Part shown: positions 1 through 6,681 of the stretch, piece after piece
How the letters are laid out: every line of letters begins with the position of its first letter
Numbering within the stretch: position 1 is the first letter of the stretch
From: Acanthamoeba sp. SK_2022b
Lineage: Eukaryota > Discosea > Longamoebia > Acanthamoebidae
DNA: 15,216 bases
Direction of reading: 5' to 3'
Assembly (NCBI GenBank): GCA_027943245.1
Contig: JANDJZ010001768.1
Span: 1 to 15,216 of the forward strand
The notes under the pieces: model-generated
The model's database searches: none
What the model saw: the letters and a program-made list of their open reading frames with translations, nothing else
What the model was told of the DNA's origin: nothing
Position numbers and translations under genes: made by a program

Positions 1-740
1 CGGCCGATCTTGAAGGCCACCACGGGCTTGCCGGCACGCGCGGCCTTCAGGCAGGCGGCACGGAACCTGGCGCGATGGCGCACCGTCTCCACATACAGCG
101 CGATCACCTTGGTGGCCGGGTCATCGGCCAGGTGATCGATGAAGTCGGCCAGTTCCAGATCCACTTCATTGCTGGTGGAAATGAGCTTGGACAGCCCGAT
201 GCCACGCGCGGCCGCGCGCGACAGCAGCGAGCCCAGGATGCCGCCGCTTTGCGAGACGACGCCGATGCCTCCGACGGGGAACTCGTCCATCTCCAGCGCG
301 CCCGAGGGCGACAGCACGATCCGGTCGGTCAGGTTGACCAGGCCGATGGTGTTGGGCCCCAGCAGGCGCATGCTGCCGGCCGCCTCGATCAGTTGCCGCT
401 GGCGGTGCGCCCCGTCCTCGCCCGTTTCCGTATAGCCGCTGGCCAGCACGATGGCTGCCGCGCAGCCCAGCGCCGACAGTTCCCTGACGGCCTGGTGCGC
501 ACGCTCGGCGCCCAGCAGCACCACGGCCACATCGGGCACTTCAGGCAACGAGGCCACATCGGGATAGCAAGGCAAATCGCCGATGCGCTCCACGCGCGGA
601 TTGACGGGAAGAATGCGGCCGGCAAACCCGTGCTTTTGCAGGTAGGCCACCGGGCGGCCCGTGGTCTTTTTCAGGTCGGCAGAGGCTCCTATGACGGCGA
701 CGCTGCGCGGCGACAGCAGCTTGGCAATGGCTTGGCTCAT
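1..740 (-). CDS. Acyl-CoA synthetase (NDP-forming), N-terminal part, cut by window edge
   Basis: About 246 residues are visible; the 3' end lies outside the window. The N-terminus is a CoA-binding Rossmann domain (SVAVIGAS near residue 13), followed by GPNTIGLVN and VSQSGGIL. These mark the succinyl-CoA synthetase alpha-like half of the NDP-forming acetate/acyl-CoA ligases, which make an acyl-CoA from acid, CoA and NTP through a phosphohistidine. Family members are about 700 residues, so the phosphohistidine region and the ATP-grasp half are missing here only because the window ends. ATG at 740 is preceded by AAGGAG inside the end of the upstream gene, and only 4 bases separate that gene's stop from this start, so translational coupling is likely. 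It is the last visible gene of the Bug/crotonase operon and probably activates the imported acid. The substrate cannot be read from the sequence. Confidence 0.9.
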   Translation of the reverse strand, partial: MSQAIAKLLSPRSVAVIGASADLKKTTGRPVAYLQKHGFAGRILPVNPRVERIGDLPCYPDVASLPEVPDVAVVLLGAERAHQAVRELSALGCAAAIVLASGYTETGEDGAHRQRQLIEAAGSMRLLGPNTIGLVNLTDRIVLSPSGALEMDEFPVGGIGVVSQSGGILGSLLSRAAARGIGLSKLISTSNEVDLELADFIDHLADDPATKVIALYVETVRHRARFRAACLKAARAGKPVVAFKIG

Positions 741-744
741 GGCA

Positions 745-1536
745 TCACTCCTTGCCGGCCGTCTTGGCCAGGAAGGCCTCCACCGATGCGCGGTGTTCAC
801 TGCTGGTGTAGCAGATGCCCTGGGCCTGGCTTCCCTGTGCGAAGACATCGTGCGAAGACAGCTCGAAGCTCTGGTTCAGGATGGTCTTGGTCAATGCCAG
901 CGCGGTGGAAGAAGCCGAGGACAGCTCGCGCGCCCAGGCCTGGGCCTCTGCCACCAAGGTCTCGGCGCTGGCCTGGCGGTCCACGATGCCCAGGGCCAGG
1001 GCTTCCGGCAGCTTGACCTGGCGGCCCGTGAAGATCAGCTCCTTGGCCTTGGCCAGGCCCACGCGGCGCGGCAGGAAGTACATGCCGCCGCCGTCGGGGA
1101 TGATGCCGCGCAGCACATAGCTCCACGCGAAGCTGGCCCACTCGCTGGCAATGACGAAATCACAGGCCAGCGCCGTGTCCGCGCCCAGGCCAGACGCTGC
1201 GCCGTTGACGGCGGCGATCACGGGCTTGGGCATGGTGTGCAACAGGGCCTGGACGTGGTGCACGCGCTGCTGGCGCTGCCAGCCGTTGAAGCCCACCTCG
1301 CCCGCAGGCGCGTTCATGCGCCTTTGCATTCCGGCAATGTCCCCGCCGGCGCAAAAGCCCTTGCCCGCGCCTGTCAGCACCAGGGCCTTGATGGCCTTGT
1401 CTGCCGCCACGCGCTCCAGGGCATCGATGAACTCGGTGCGCATGTCATCGCTCATGGCGTTGCGCTTGTCGGGGCGGTTCAGGGTCAGGGTCGCCACCGC
1501 ATCGGCGACATTCAGTTGGATCAGTTCGTAGTTCAT
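745..1536 (-). CDS. Enoyl-CoA hydratase/isomerase family protein (crotonase fold)
   Basis: A 263-residue protein, the normal crotonase length. Oxyanion-hole segments are FCAGGDIAGM (61-70) and NGAASGLGAD (111-120), followed by IIPDGGG and LPRRVG. The two glutamates used by classical enoyl-CoA hydratase (rat Glu144 and Glu164) align with Asp120 and Tyr140. An Asp in PDGG (148) is present, as in PaaG-type isomerases. I infer a double-bond isomerase, or another crotonase reaction, more readily than plain hydration. It sits 33 bp after the Bug gene and 4 bp before the acyl-CoA synthetase, so it probably acts on the CoA thioester made by that enzyme. The order crotonase then NDP-forming synthetase recalls the ferB-ferA pair of ferulate catabolism, but the active site does not look like a feruloyl-CoA hydratase/lyase. 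A GAGAG sequence about 8 bases upstream may be the ribosome site. Confidence 0.9.
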   Translation of the reverse strand: MNYELIQLNVADAVATLTLNRPDKRNAMSDDMRTEFIDALERVAADKAIKALVLTGAGKGFCAGGDIAGMQRRMNAPAGEVGFNGWQRQQRVHHVQALLHTMPKPVIAAVNGAASGLGADTALACDFVIASEWASFAWSYVLRGIIPDGGGMYFLPRRVGLAKAKELIFTGRQVKLPEALALGIVDRQASAETLVAEAQAWARELSSASSTALALTKTILNQSFELSSHDVFAQGSQAQGICYTSSEHRASVEAFLAKTAGKE

Positions 1537-1569
1537 GGCGTGCTCTCAAGGCGATCGCGGGCAATGCGA

Positions 1570-2547
1570 TCAATCGGGATGGATGTTGTTTTGCCTGACG
1601 ATCTGGGCCCAGCGCTTTTCCTCGGCCTGCACATAGGTGTCCAGTTCCGCCGCCGGCCCGGCATTGACCACCAGGCCTTCGTGTTCCAGCTTGCGAACAA
1701 AGTCCGGCGAACGGGCCGCCTTGCGGGCCGCAGTGTTCAGGCGCTCGATCACGGCAGCGGGCGTGGCGGCCGGCACGTACAGGCCGTACCAGCTCTCGAC
1801 GCGGTAGCCCGGGACGGTGACGGCGATGGGCGGCGCATCCTTGAAGGCCGCAGACGGCTCGGCCGTGGTCACACCCAGCACGCGCAGCTTGCCGTTGTCG
1901 ATGAAGGTGGATACCGCCGCCGCGGTGGCAAACATCATGTCCACCTGGCCACCCATCAGATCGGTGAGTGCCGGGCCTGCGCCACGGTAGGGCACATGGG
2001 TGATCCTGACCTTGGCCAGGTTGGCAAACAGCTCACCCGCCAGATGCGCCGACGTTCCTGCGCCCTGCGAGGCATAGGTCAGCTTGTCGGGACTGGCCTT
2101 GGCGGCGGCCATCACGTCCGCCACCGTCTTGTACGGGCTGGCGGCGGGCACCACCAGCACGTTGGGGCCGCGGCCGATCAGGATCACCGGCGCGAAGGCC
2201 TTGTTGCTCCCGTACGGCAGCTTGGCCTGCAGCGCCGGATTGACGGCGTGCGCGAAGGAAGCCACGACCACGGAGTAGCCGTCCGGCGCGCTCTTGGCAA
2301 CGTTGTCGGTGCCGATGATCGTGCCGGCACCGGGCTTGTTGTCCACGATGACGGGCTGGCCCAGGTCCTTGGCCATCTCGGCCCCCAGCGTGCGTGCGAT
2401 CAGGTCGGTTCCGCCACCGGGCGCGAAGGGCACGACGAGGCGCACGGGCTTTTCCGGGAAGGCTGCAAAGACTGCGTTGCAGGCAGTCGCGAGCACGGCA
2501 ATGAGCGCAATGGCCCTGGCGCAACGGCGGGCGGCGAAACGAAGCAT
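1570..2547 (-). CDS. Bug/TctC-family tripartite tricarboxylate transporter substrate-binding protein
   Basis: A periplasmic solute-binding protein of 325 residues. The start at 2547 ([12 protein letters not shown]) is chosen over an in-frame ATG 45 bp upstream, because CAGGAG lies about 6 bases before it and because it puts a signal peptide at the N-terminus: arginines, a hydrophobic run, then an Ala-rich site near AVFA. The mature part opens with the family hallmark [19 protein letters not shown], followed by [13 protein letters not shown] and PDGY. Bug proteins bind carboxylates or other small acids and hand them to a TctA/TctB membrane pair; neither partner is in the window, as is common for this expanded family. 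It is the first gene of a minus-strand operon with a crotonase and an acyl-CoA synthetase, so it probably captures that pathway's substrate. It is divergent from the IclR regulator. Confidence 0.93.
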   Translation of the reverse strand: MLRFAARRCARAIALIAVLATACNAVFAAFPEKPVRLVVPFAPGGGTDLIARTLGAEMAKDLGQPVIVDNKPGAGTIIGTDNVAKSAPDGYSVVVASFAHAVNPALQAKLPYGSNKAFAPVILIGRGPNVLVVPAASPYKTVADVMAAAKASPDKLTYASQGAGTSAHLAGELFANLAKVRITHVPYRGAGPALTDLMGGQVDMMFATAAAVSTFIDNGKLRVLGVTTAEPSAAFKDAPPIAVTVPGYRVESWYGLYVPAATPAAVIERLNTAARKAARSPDFVRKLEHEGLVVNAGPAAELDTYVQAEEKRWAQIVRQNNIHPD

Positions 2548-2726
2548 GGTGTGTCTCCTGGTTCTATGGGCAGAGGTCCGTTCCATGCGCAAGCGTTGCG
2601 ATGACGCTGGCGACGGATTGGTGAAAGCTTAGGGAAACGCACCGCAGTTGTGATCCCCCATGTTCCAACCAGTGAAACCGCACAGCGAGCGCGCCAGGAC
2701 TTGCGTTTTCATCTGCCATCCTTTCG

Positions 2727-2740
2727 GTGGAATACTCCAC
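2727..2740. promoter_or_regulatory. Candidate IclR-type operator (palindrome)
   Basis: GTGGAATACTCCAC has perfect 5-bp arms (GTGGA/TCCAC) around ATAC. It resembles the TGGAA...TTCCA style of site used by IclR-family proteins. It lies 82-95 bp upstream of the IclR start and 180-193 bp upstream of the Bug start, where one regulator could control both directions. Assignment to the adjacent IclR protein is inference. Confidence 0.5.
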
Positions 2741-2745
2741 GCCAT

Positions 2746-2761
2746 CAGGCGCCCGCGCCTG
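2746..2761. promoter_or_regulatory. Perfect 16-bp palindrome beside the IclR-type site
   Basis: CAGGCGCCCGCGCCTG has perfect 7-bp arms around CC. Its centre is 20 bp from the centre of the 2727-2740 palindrome, two helical turns, so both sites face the same side of the DNA. It could be a second operator or, if transcribed, a small hairpin in the iclR leader. Confidence 0.4.
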
Positions 2762-2821
2762 TGCAGCAAGAACCAGGCTTTCAACCGAGGATGAACCGGT
2801 CCTCCCGCAGGCGGCAGCAAC

Positions 2822-3610
2822 ATGACCCACAGGCGATCCCCCATACTCCATGACAAGCCCGGTCAGTCCCCGAGCAACCGCTCCCTGGAAAGAGGCATCG
2901 AAATACTCCGTGCGTTCAGGCCCGGGTCGGAACTGCTGGGCAACGGCGACCTGGTGGAACGCACCGGACTGTCCAAGGCCACCGTGAGCCGGCTGACGCA
3001 GACCCTGGTGGGCTGCGGCATACTGCAGGCCGATCACCAAAGCCGCGCCTTTCGCCTGGCTCCCGCTGTCCTGAGCCTGGCGCACGCCATGCGTACCGGA
3101 TCGACGGTGCTGTCGATGGCGGCCCCCCTGATGCGCACCCTCGCCGAGACACGCAGGATCAACGTGGGCCTGGCCTGTCCCGACAGGGACGAGATGGTCT
3201 ATCTGGAATCGATCCGCTACAACCGCCGGATTGTGCTCAGGCATGTGGTGTCGGGTCAGCGTGTGCCCATGGAGCTGACGTCGCTGGGCCGTGCCTACCT
3301 TGCCGTGGCGCCGCCTGCCAGGCGCAAGGCACTGTTCGACAGCTTCAGGCTCAAGAGAGGCGCCCAATGGCGCGACCTGGAAAAACAGATCCAGGCGGCC
3401 ATCAGGTCCGTGAAAAGCCAAGGCTTCTGCGCTGCATCGTGGCAGCCGGAAGTGGTTGCACTGGCCACGCCGCTGGTGACACCCGATGCCATCTATGTCC
3501 TGAACTGCAGCGTGTCCACGACGGAGCCTGTGCCAGCCATCGTGCAGGAGCTGCACCCGGCGTTGCTGCAGCTGGGCCGCCAGATTCAGAGCCTGCTGGA
3601 GAAACGGTGA
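2822..3610 (+). CDS. IclR family transcriptional regulator
   Basis: 262 residues, typical of the family. The N-terminal winged helix-turn-helix covers about residues 21-80 (RSLERGIEILRAF, then DLVERTGLSKATVSRLTQTLVGCGILQ, then the wing RAFRLAP). The rest is the IclR effector-binding domain, with VYLESIRYNRRIVLRHVVSGQRVPM and the PLTSLGRAYLA-like stretch MELTSLGRAYLA. Family members bind DNA as dimers or tetramers and respond to small acids, often aromatic or dicarboxylic. The gene is divergent from the Bug/crotonase/acyl-CoA synthetase operon and is its likely local regulator, possibly through the palindromes at 2727-2761. The ATG at 2822 has no strong Shine-Dalgarno sequence, and the nearby ATGs at 2791 and 2850 are out of frame, so the start is the least certain point. 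Confidence 0.9.
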   Translation: MTHRRSPILHDKPGQSPSNRSLERGIEILRAFRPGSELLGNGDLVERTGLSKATVSRLTQTLVGCGILQADHQSRAFRLAPAVLSLAHAMRTGSTVLSMAAPLMRTLAETRRINVGLACPDRDEMVYLESIRYNRRIVLRHVVSGQRVPMELTSLGRAYLAVAPPARRKALFDSFRLKRGAQWRDLEKQIQAAIRSVKSQGFCAASWQPEVVALATPLVTPDAIYVLNCSVSTTEPVPAIVQELHPALLQLGRQIQSLLEKR

Positions 3611-3663
3611 GGTTTGCCCGCCGTTCCGCGCACCTGCGGGCGGCCCGCTTTGCATAGGGAAAA

Positions 3664-3681
3664 AACATAGCTGATATAGGC
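3664..3681 (+). promoter_or_regulatory. Shared 18-bp motif, copy 1 (candidate LysR-regulator site)
   Basis: AACATAGCTGATATAGGC here matches the copy at 6572-6589 in 17 of 18 positions. The core ATAGCTGATAT is an imperfect dyad (ATA.C.G.TAT), as expected of a LysR-type site. The motif lies upstream of the hydrolase-Bug operon; the other copy is upstream of lysR and the dehydrogenase. Confidence 0.6.
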
Positions 3682-3683
3682 TG

Positions 3684-3701
3684 CATTGCCTTATCGCAAT
3701 G
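3684..3701 (+). promoter_or_regulatory. Perfect dyad CATTGC-N6-GCAATG overlapping an upstream ATG
   Basis: The 6-bp arms CATTGC and GCAATG flank CTTATC. The right arm includes the ATG at 3699, which argues that this ATG lies in an operator or leader and that translation starts at 3726. A related TTTGC-N11-GCAAA dyad follows the other copy of the 18-bp motif (6605-6625). Confidence 0.45.
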
Positions 3702-3725
3702 GCGCCCGAAACACAGACTGGCGGC

Positions 3726-4568
3726 ATGACAAACACCCATCTGGAGACAACCAGCGTCACTCGCCGGCTCGTGCGCTACCGCCCGCAGGCTGCGAAGGAC
3801 GAGATTCAAATCGAGTATGCGGACCAGGGCGCAGGGCCGGTCGTCTGCATGCTGCCATCGCTGGCCCGTTCCGGCCGGGACTACGACGTCGTTGCCCGCC
3901 ATCTGCAGGCGCAAGGGCTGCGGGTACTGCGCCCCGAGCCTCGGGGCATAGGCCAAAGCCGTGGCCCCATGCAGGGGCTGACGCTGCACGACTTCGCAGC
4001 CGACGTCGCCGCCGCCATCGACCACGAAGCCACCGGCCCTGTCGTGGTCGTGGGTCATGCCTGGGGCAGCCAGCCGGCGCGCATGCTGGCGGCCGACAGG
4101 CCGGACCTGGTGCGCGGCGTCGTCATGGCCGCCGCCTCGGCAGGCAAGCTGCCGCCGGGATCGGACGAAAAGCCGTATGGCCGCCTGCGGGACGCAATCG
4201 ACGGCGCGGGCGATGCACGGCTGTCCAGGGAGCAGCGCCTGGACTGCCTGCGCCGCGCCTTCTTTGCCCCGGGACATGACCCCAGCGCCTGGCTGGACGG
4301 GTGGAACGCCCAGGCCCATGAAGCGCAAGGCCATGCACGGCGCGTCACGCCCGTCGATGACTACTTCAGCGCAGGAACGACCGTTCCCATACTGGACCTT
4401 CGGGCCGAGCATGACGCGGTCGTGATCCCCCATGTGATGAAGTCCTGCCTGGGCGAGCGGGTGACGGAACAGGTGATTGCCGACGCGGGCCACGCCCTGG
4501 CGCCCGAGCAGCCCCTTGCCATGGCAGACGCCATTGCGGCATTCACGCGCCGCGTGTACGCCGCCTAG
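3726..4568 (+). CDS. Alpha/beta-hydrolase-fold protein lacking the nucleophile serine
   Basis: 280 residues from ATG 3726; an in-frame ATG at 3699 would add 9 residues but overlaps an operator-like dyad. Neither start has a clear Shine-Dalgarno sequence. The fold is evident: GPVVCMLPSLARSGRDYD, then LRVLRPEPRGIGQS, the nucleophile-elbow strand VVVVGHAWGSQPARMLA, then LDLRAEHDAVV and DAGHALAPEQP. The general acid Asp (about 230) and the His (about 256) are in place, but the elbow reads G-H-A-W-G, with Ala112 (codon GCC at 4059-4061) where Ser is expected. Either it is not a Ser-hydrolase, or it uses another mechanism or only binds a ligand. Other proteins with GHA-type elbows appear to exist, so this need not be a recent mutation. 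The Bug gene follows after 73 bp, probably in the same operon. It may act on the solute that Bug protein captures. Confidence 0.87.
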   Translation: MTNTHLETTSVTRRLVRYRPQAAKDEIQIEYADQGAGPVVCMLPSLARSGRDYDVVARHLQAQGLRVLRPEPRGIGQSRGPMQGLTLHDFAADVAAAIDHEATGPVVVVGHAWGSQPARMLAADRPDLVRGVVMAAASAGKLPPGSDEKPYGRLRDAIDGAGDARLSREQRLDCLRRAFFAPGHDPSAWLDGWNAQAHEAQGHARRVTPVDDYFSAGTTVPILDLRAEHDAVVIPHVMKSCLGERVTEQVIADAGHALAPEQPLAMADAIAAFTRRVYAA

Positions 4569-4641
4569 GCCAGCCCTTGCCCGCAAGACACCCGGTCCCT
4601 TCGGGGATGCGCCGGACAGAAACAGTGCTCAGGAGACAACG

Positions 4642-5634
4642 ATGACCATCCACACGCCCGCAGCCGCCATCAGGAAAGCCTGGAAGTTCGCCATGACCTG
4701 TGCGGCCTGGGCCACCTGCACCCTGGTGTGCGCGCAAGACTATCCGGGCAAGCCGATCCGCATGGTGATTCCGTACACGCCGGGTGGCTCGATCGACACC
4801 GTGGGCCGCCTGGTGGCCGACCAACTGCAAAGGCAGCTGGGCCAGGCCATCGTGATCGAGAACGTTCCGGGGGCTTCCGGCCTGTTGGGAACCCTGCAGG
4901 TCAAGAAGGCCAAGCCTGACGGATACACGCTCATCTTCAATGCCTCCAGCCACGCCTACCTGCCGCTGGTCAGTTCCAAGAAAACCTATGACGCCGAACG
5001 TGACTTCACGCCCGTGGGGCAAATCGGGTACGTGCCGCTGATCGTGGCGGTCACCAACGAGTTGCCCGTCAGGACCGTGGCAGAGTTCGTGCAACTGGCC
5101 AGGGCCCATCCAGGCAAGTACACCTGGGCAACTTCCGGCCTGGGTACCACCAGCCACCTGAGCGAAGAGATGCTGAACCGGGCCCTTGGCCTGCAGATGG
5201 ACATCGTCGCCTACAAGGGTGCCGTTCCCCAATTGACGGACGTGATCGGCGGCCATGTCTCCGCGGCCATCTCGCCCATGCCGGGTGTCATGCCCTTCGT
5301 GCAGGCCGGCCGTCTGCGGCCCCTTGCCGTCACCAGCAAGACCCGCGTCCCGTCGCTGCCCGATGTGCCGACGCTGGCGGAGGGCACCATTGCCGGGTTC
5401 GAGCTCCTGTCCTGGTACGGAATCTGGGGCCCGGCCGGCCTGCCCGCAGACATCACCCACAGGTTGAACACCGAAATTTCAAAGGCCGTGGAGGCGCCGT
5501 CGCTGAAATCCAGGTTCGCCGAACTGTCCTTTGTCCCCGCGAAGTCCAGTCCTGCGCAGTTTCGGAAATTGATCGCTGACGACCTGAACAAGATCGGCAA
5601 GGCCGTCAGGGAAGCGGGCATCCGCATCGACTGA
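4642..5634 (+). CDS. Bug/TctC-family substrate-binding protein (second copy)
   Basis: 330 residues. The ATG at 4642 has AGGAGA 5 bases upstream. Residues 1-31 look like a Sec signal peptide ending VCA before QDYPGKP. The mature protein begins with the family motif YPGKPIRMVIPYTPGGSIDT, then GQAIVIENVPGASG and KPDGYTL, and near the end has LLSWYGIWGPAGLP. It differs clearly in sequence from the Bug protein at 1570-2547, so it is not a recent duplicate and probably binds another ligand. It lies 73 bp after the alpha/beta-hydrolase-fold gene on the same strand. No TctA or TctB genes are nearby, so it would have to use membrane partners encoded elsewhere. Its stop is only 29 bp from the convergent lysR stop, with no evident terminator between them. 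Confidence 0.93.
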   Translation: MTIHTPAAAIRKAWKFAMTCAAWATCTLVCAQDYPGKPIRMVIPYTPGGSIDTVGRLVADQLQRQLGQAIVIENVPGASGLLGTLQVKKAKPDGYTLIFNASSHAYLPLVSSKKTYDAERDFTPVGQIGYVPLIVAVTNELPVRTVAEFVQLARAHPGKYTWATSGLGTTSHLSEEMLNRALGLQMDIVAYKGAVPQLTDVIGGHVSAAISPMPGVMPFVQAGRLRPLAVTSKTRVPSLPDVPTLAEGTIAGFELLSWYGIWGPAGLPADITHRLNTEISKAVEAPSLKSRFAELSFVPAKSSPAQFRKLIADDLNKIGKAVREAGIRID

Positions 5635-5663
5635 CCTGCCGCTTCCGATCCGGGAGGCATGCC

Positions 5664-6563
5664 CTACACGGCGCGGGCGCCCTTGCGAAAGTCAAGCTCG
5701 CGCAGCAACTTGGCGGTTTCCGCGATCAGCCGGTTCGCGGGACGCGCCCTGGGCATGGCCAGCACGAGCTGGTTGCGTATGGCCGGCGGGCCGATGGGCG
5801 CAGACTGTATGCCAGTGCGGGCACCGGCCAGATTCAACGCACTGTCCGGAAGAATGGAGCAAGCCAGTCCCTCCTCCACCACGGACAGCGCCGTGTGCAC
5901 GGCCCCCACCTCGGCCACCACGTTCAGCCGGATCTTGCGCGGCAGCAGGACGGCGTCCACGAGGCTGCGTATCGGGTTATGGGTGCCCGGCAGCACCAGC
6001 GGAAAGTCCGCCAGGGCCGAAAGGCCGATGCGCGACGGCAACCGGTAGCCCTTGGGAGCCACCAGCAGCATGGACTCGCGCATCAGGGGTTCGTAGGACA
6101 GCAGGGGCGTCGGAGCAGGGTCGAACATCAGACCCAGGTCGATGCGGCCCGCAATCATTCCCTCACGCAAGGACAGGCTCAGCCCCTCCACCACCGAAAG
6201 CAGTGCATGCGGCAGCCGGCGCCGGAACTCCCGTATCAGCGGCACGGCCAGGCTTGCCGCCACCCGGTGGGGCAGGCCCACGACCACGCTGCCGACGGGC
6301 TCGGCATGCATTTCCTTGAGATCGGACAGCGCCTGGCTGGCCGAGTTGAGCATCGTGCGTGCATGCGACAGCAGTGTCTCCCCGGCCGCGGTTGCTGCCA
6401 CGCCGCGCCCTGTCCTGTCCAGCAGCCGCTGCCCCAGCTCCTCTTCCAGCAGTGCGATCTGGCGGCTCACGCTCGGCTGCGCCAAATTCAGCGCCACGGC
6501 CGCGCGGCTGATGCTGCCGTGCTCCACCACGGCGACGAAGTACTCCAGTTGGCGCAGATCCAT
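5664..6563 (-). CDS. LysR family transcriptional regulator
   Basis: 299 residues, standard for the family. The N-terminal winged helix-turn-helix begins MDLRQLEYFVAVVEHGSISRAA and continues with ALNLAQPSVSRQIALLEEELG and LLDRTGRGVAATAAGE (to about residue 65). A linker helix and a periplasmic-binding-protein-like effector domain follow, with VGLPHRVAASLAVPL, DLGLMFDP and LVLPGTHN. The sequence style is like Nac/Cbl-type members, but I do not assign a specific regulator. It is divergent from the short-chain dehydrogenase and convergent with the hydrolase-Bug operon. An 18-bp motif just upstream of its start (6572-6589) recurs before the hydrolase, so it probably regulates itself, the dehydrogenase and the hydrolase-Bug operon. 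Confidence 0.92.
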   Translation of the reverse strand: MDLRQLEYFVAVVEHGSISRAAVALNLAQPSVSRQIALLEEELGQRLLDRTGRGVAATAAGETLLSHARTMLNSASQALSDLKEMHAEPVGSVVVGLPHRVAASLAVPLIREFRRRLPHALLSVVEGLSLSLREGMIAGRIDLGLMFDPAPTPLLSYEPLMRESMLLVAPKGYRLPSRIGLSALADFPLVLPGTHNPIRSLVDAVLLPRKIRLNVVAEVGAVHTALSVVEEGLACSILPDSALNLAGARTGIQSAPIGPPAIRNQLVLAMPRARPANRLIAETAKLLRELDFRKGARAV

Positions 6564-6571
6564 AGGTATTC

Positions 6572-6589
6572 AACATAGCTGGTATAGGC
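6572..6589 (+). promoter_or_regulatory. Shared 18-bp motif, copy 2 (candidate LysR-regulator site)
   Basis: AACATAGCTGGTATAGGC lies 9 bp upstream of the lysR start and about 93 bp upstream of the dehydrogenase start. It matches the copy at 3664-3681 except for one base. This is the usual place for a LysR-type protein to repress itself and activate the divergent gene. Confidence 0.6.
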
Positions 6590-6594
6590 GCCAT

Positions 6595-6629
6595 CCAGTT
6601 TAACTTTGCCGGCATCGATCGCAAACTGG
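6595..6629. promoter_or_regulatory. Nested inverted repeats in the lysR-dehydrogenase intergenic region
   Basis: CCAGTTT (6595-6601) pairs with AAACTGG (6623-6629), and inside them TTTGC (6605-6609) pairs with GCAAA (6621-6625). The inner pair resembles the dyad at 3684-3701 with a wider spacer. It may be a second regulator-binding half or an RNA stem in the dehydrogenase leader. A further GCCGC/GCGGC stem lies at 6638-6655, before the AGGAAA ribosome site. Confidence 0.35.
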
Positions 6630-6681
6630 CCTGCATCGCCGCTTGCCACAGCGGCTCCACCGTGTCACATGAGGAAAGCCA

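Larger units (their letters stand above)
2548..2821. promoter_or_regulatory. Divergent control region between the Bug operon and iclR
   Basis: 274 bp separate two divergent starts. The region holds two palindromes, at 2727-2740 and 2746-2761, listed separately. I could not pick convincing sigma-70 -35/-10 pairs on either strand. No other gene is seen here. Confidence 0.6.
3611..3725 (+). promoter_or_regulatory. Promoter/operator region of the hydrolase-Bug operon
   Basis: This contains a GCCCGC/GCGGGC hairpin (3616-3641, 14-nt loop, no T-run) just after iclR; it is at best a weak terminator. It also holds the 18-bp motif at 3664-3681 and the dyad at 3684-3701. TTGCAT (3650-3655) and TATAGG (3675-3680), 19 bp apart, could be a weak sigma-70 promoter that depends on an activator. 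Confidence 0.45.

Noticed and set aside
745..1536. Feruloyl-CoA hydratase/lyase (FerB/Ech)
   Set aside because: The gene order is similar, but the active-site residues typical of that enzyme are not at the expected places.
661..2604. A 647-codon open frame on the plus strand
   Set aside because: It lies antisense to the Bug and crotonase genes, whose proteins have clear family motifs. Its own translation is rich in Arg, Gly, His and Gln, as expected of a GC-rich shadow frame.
3616..3641. Rho-independent terminator after iclR
   Set aside because: The 6-bp stem has a 14-nt loop and no following T-run.
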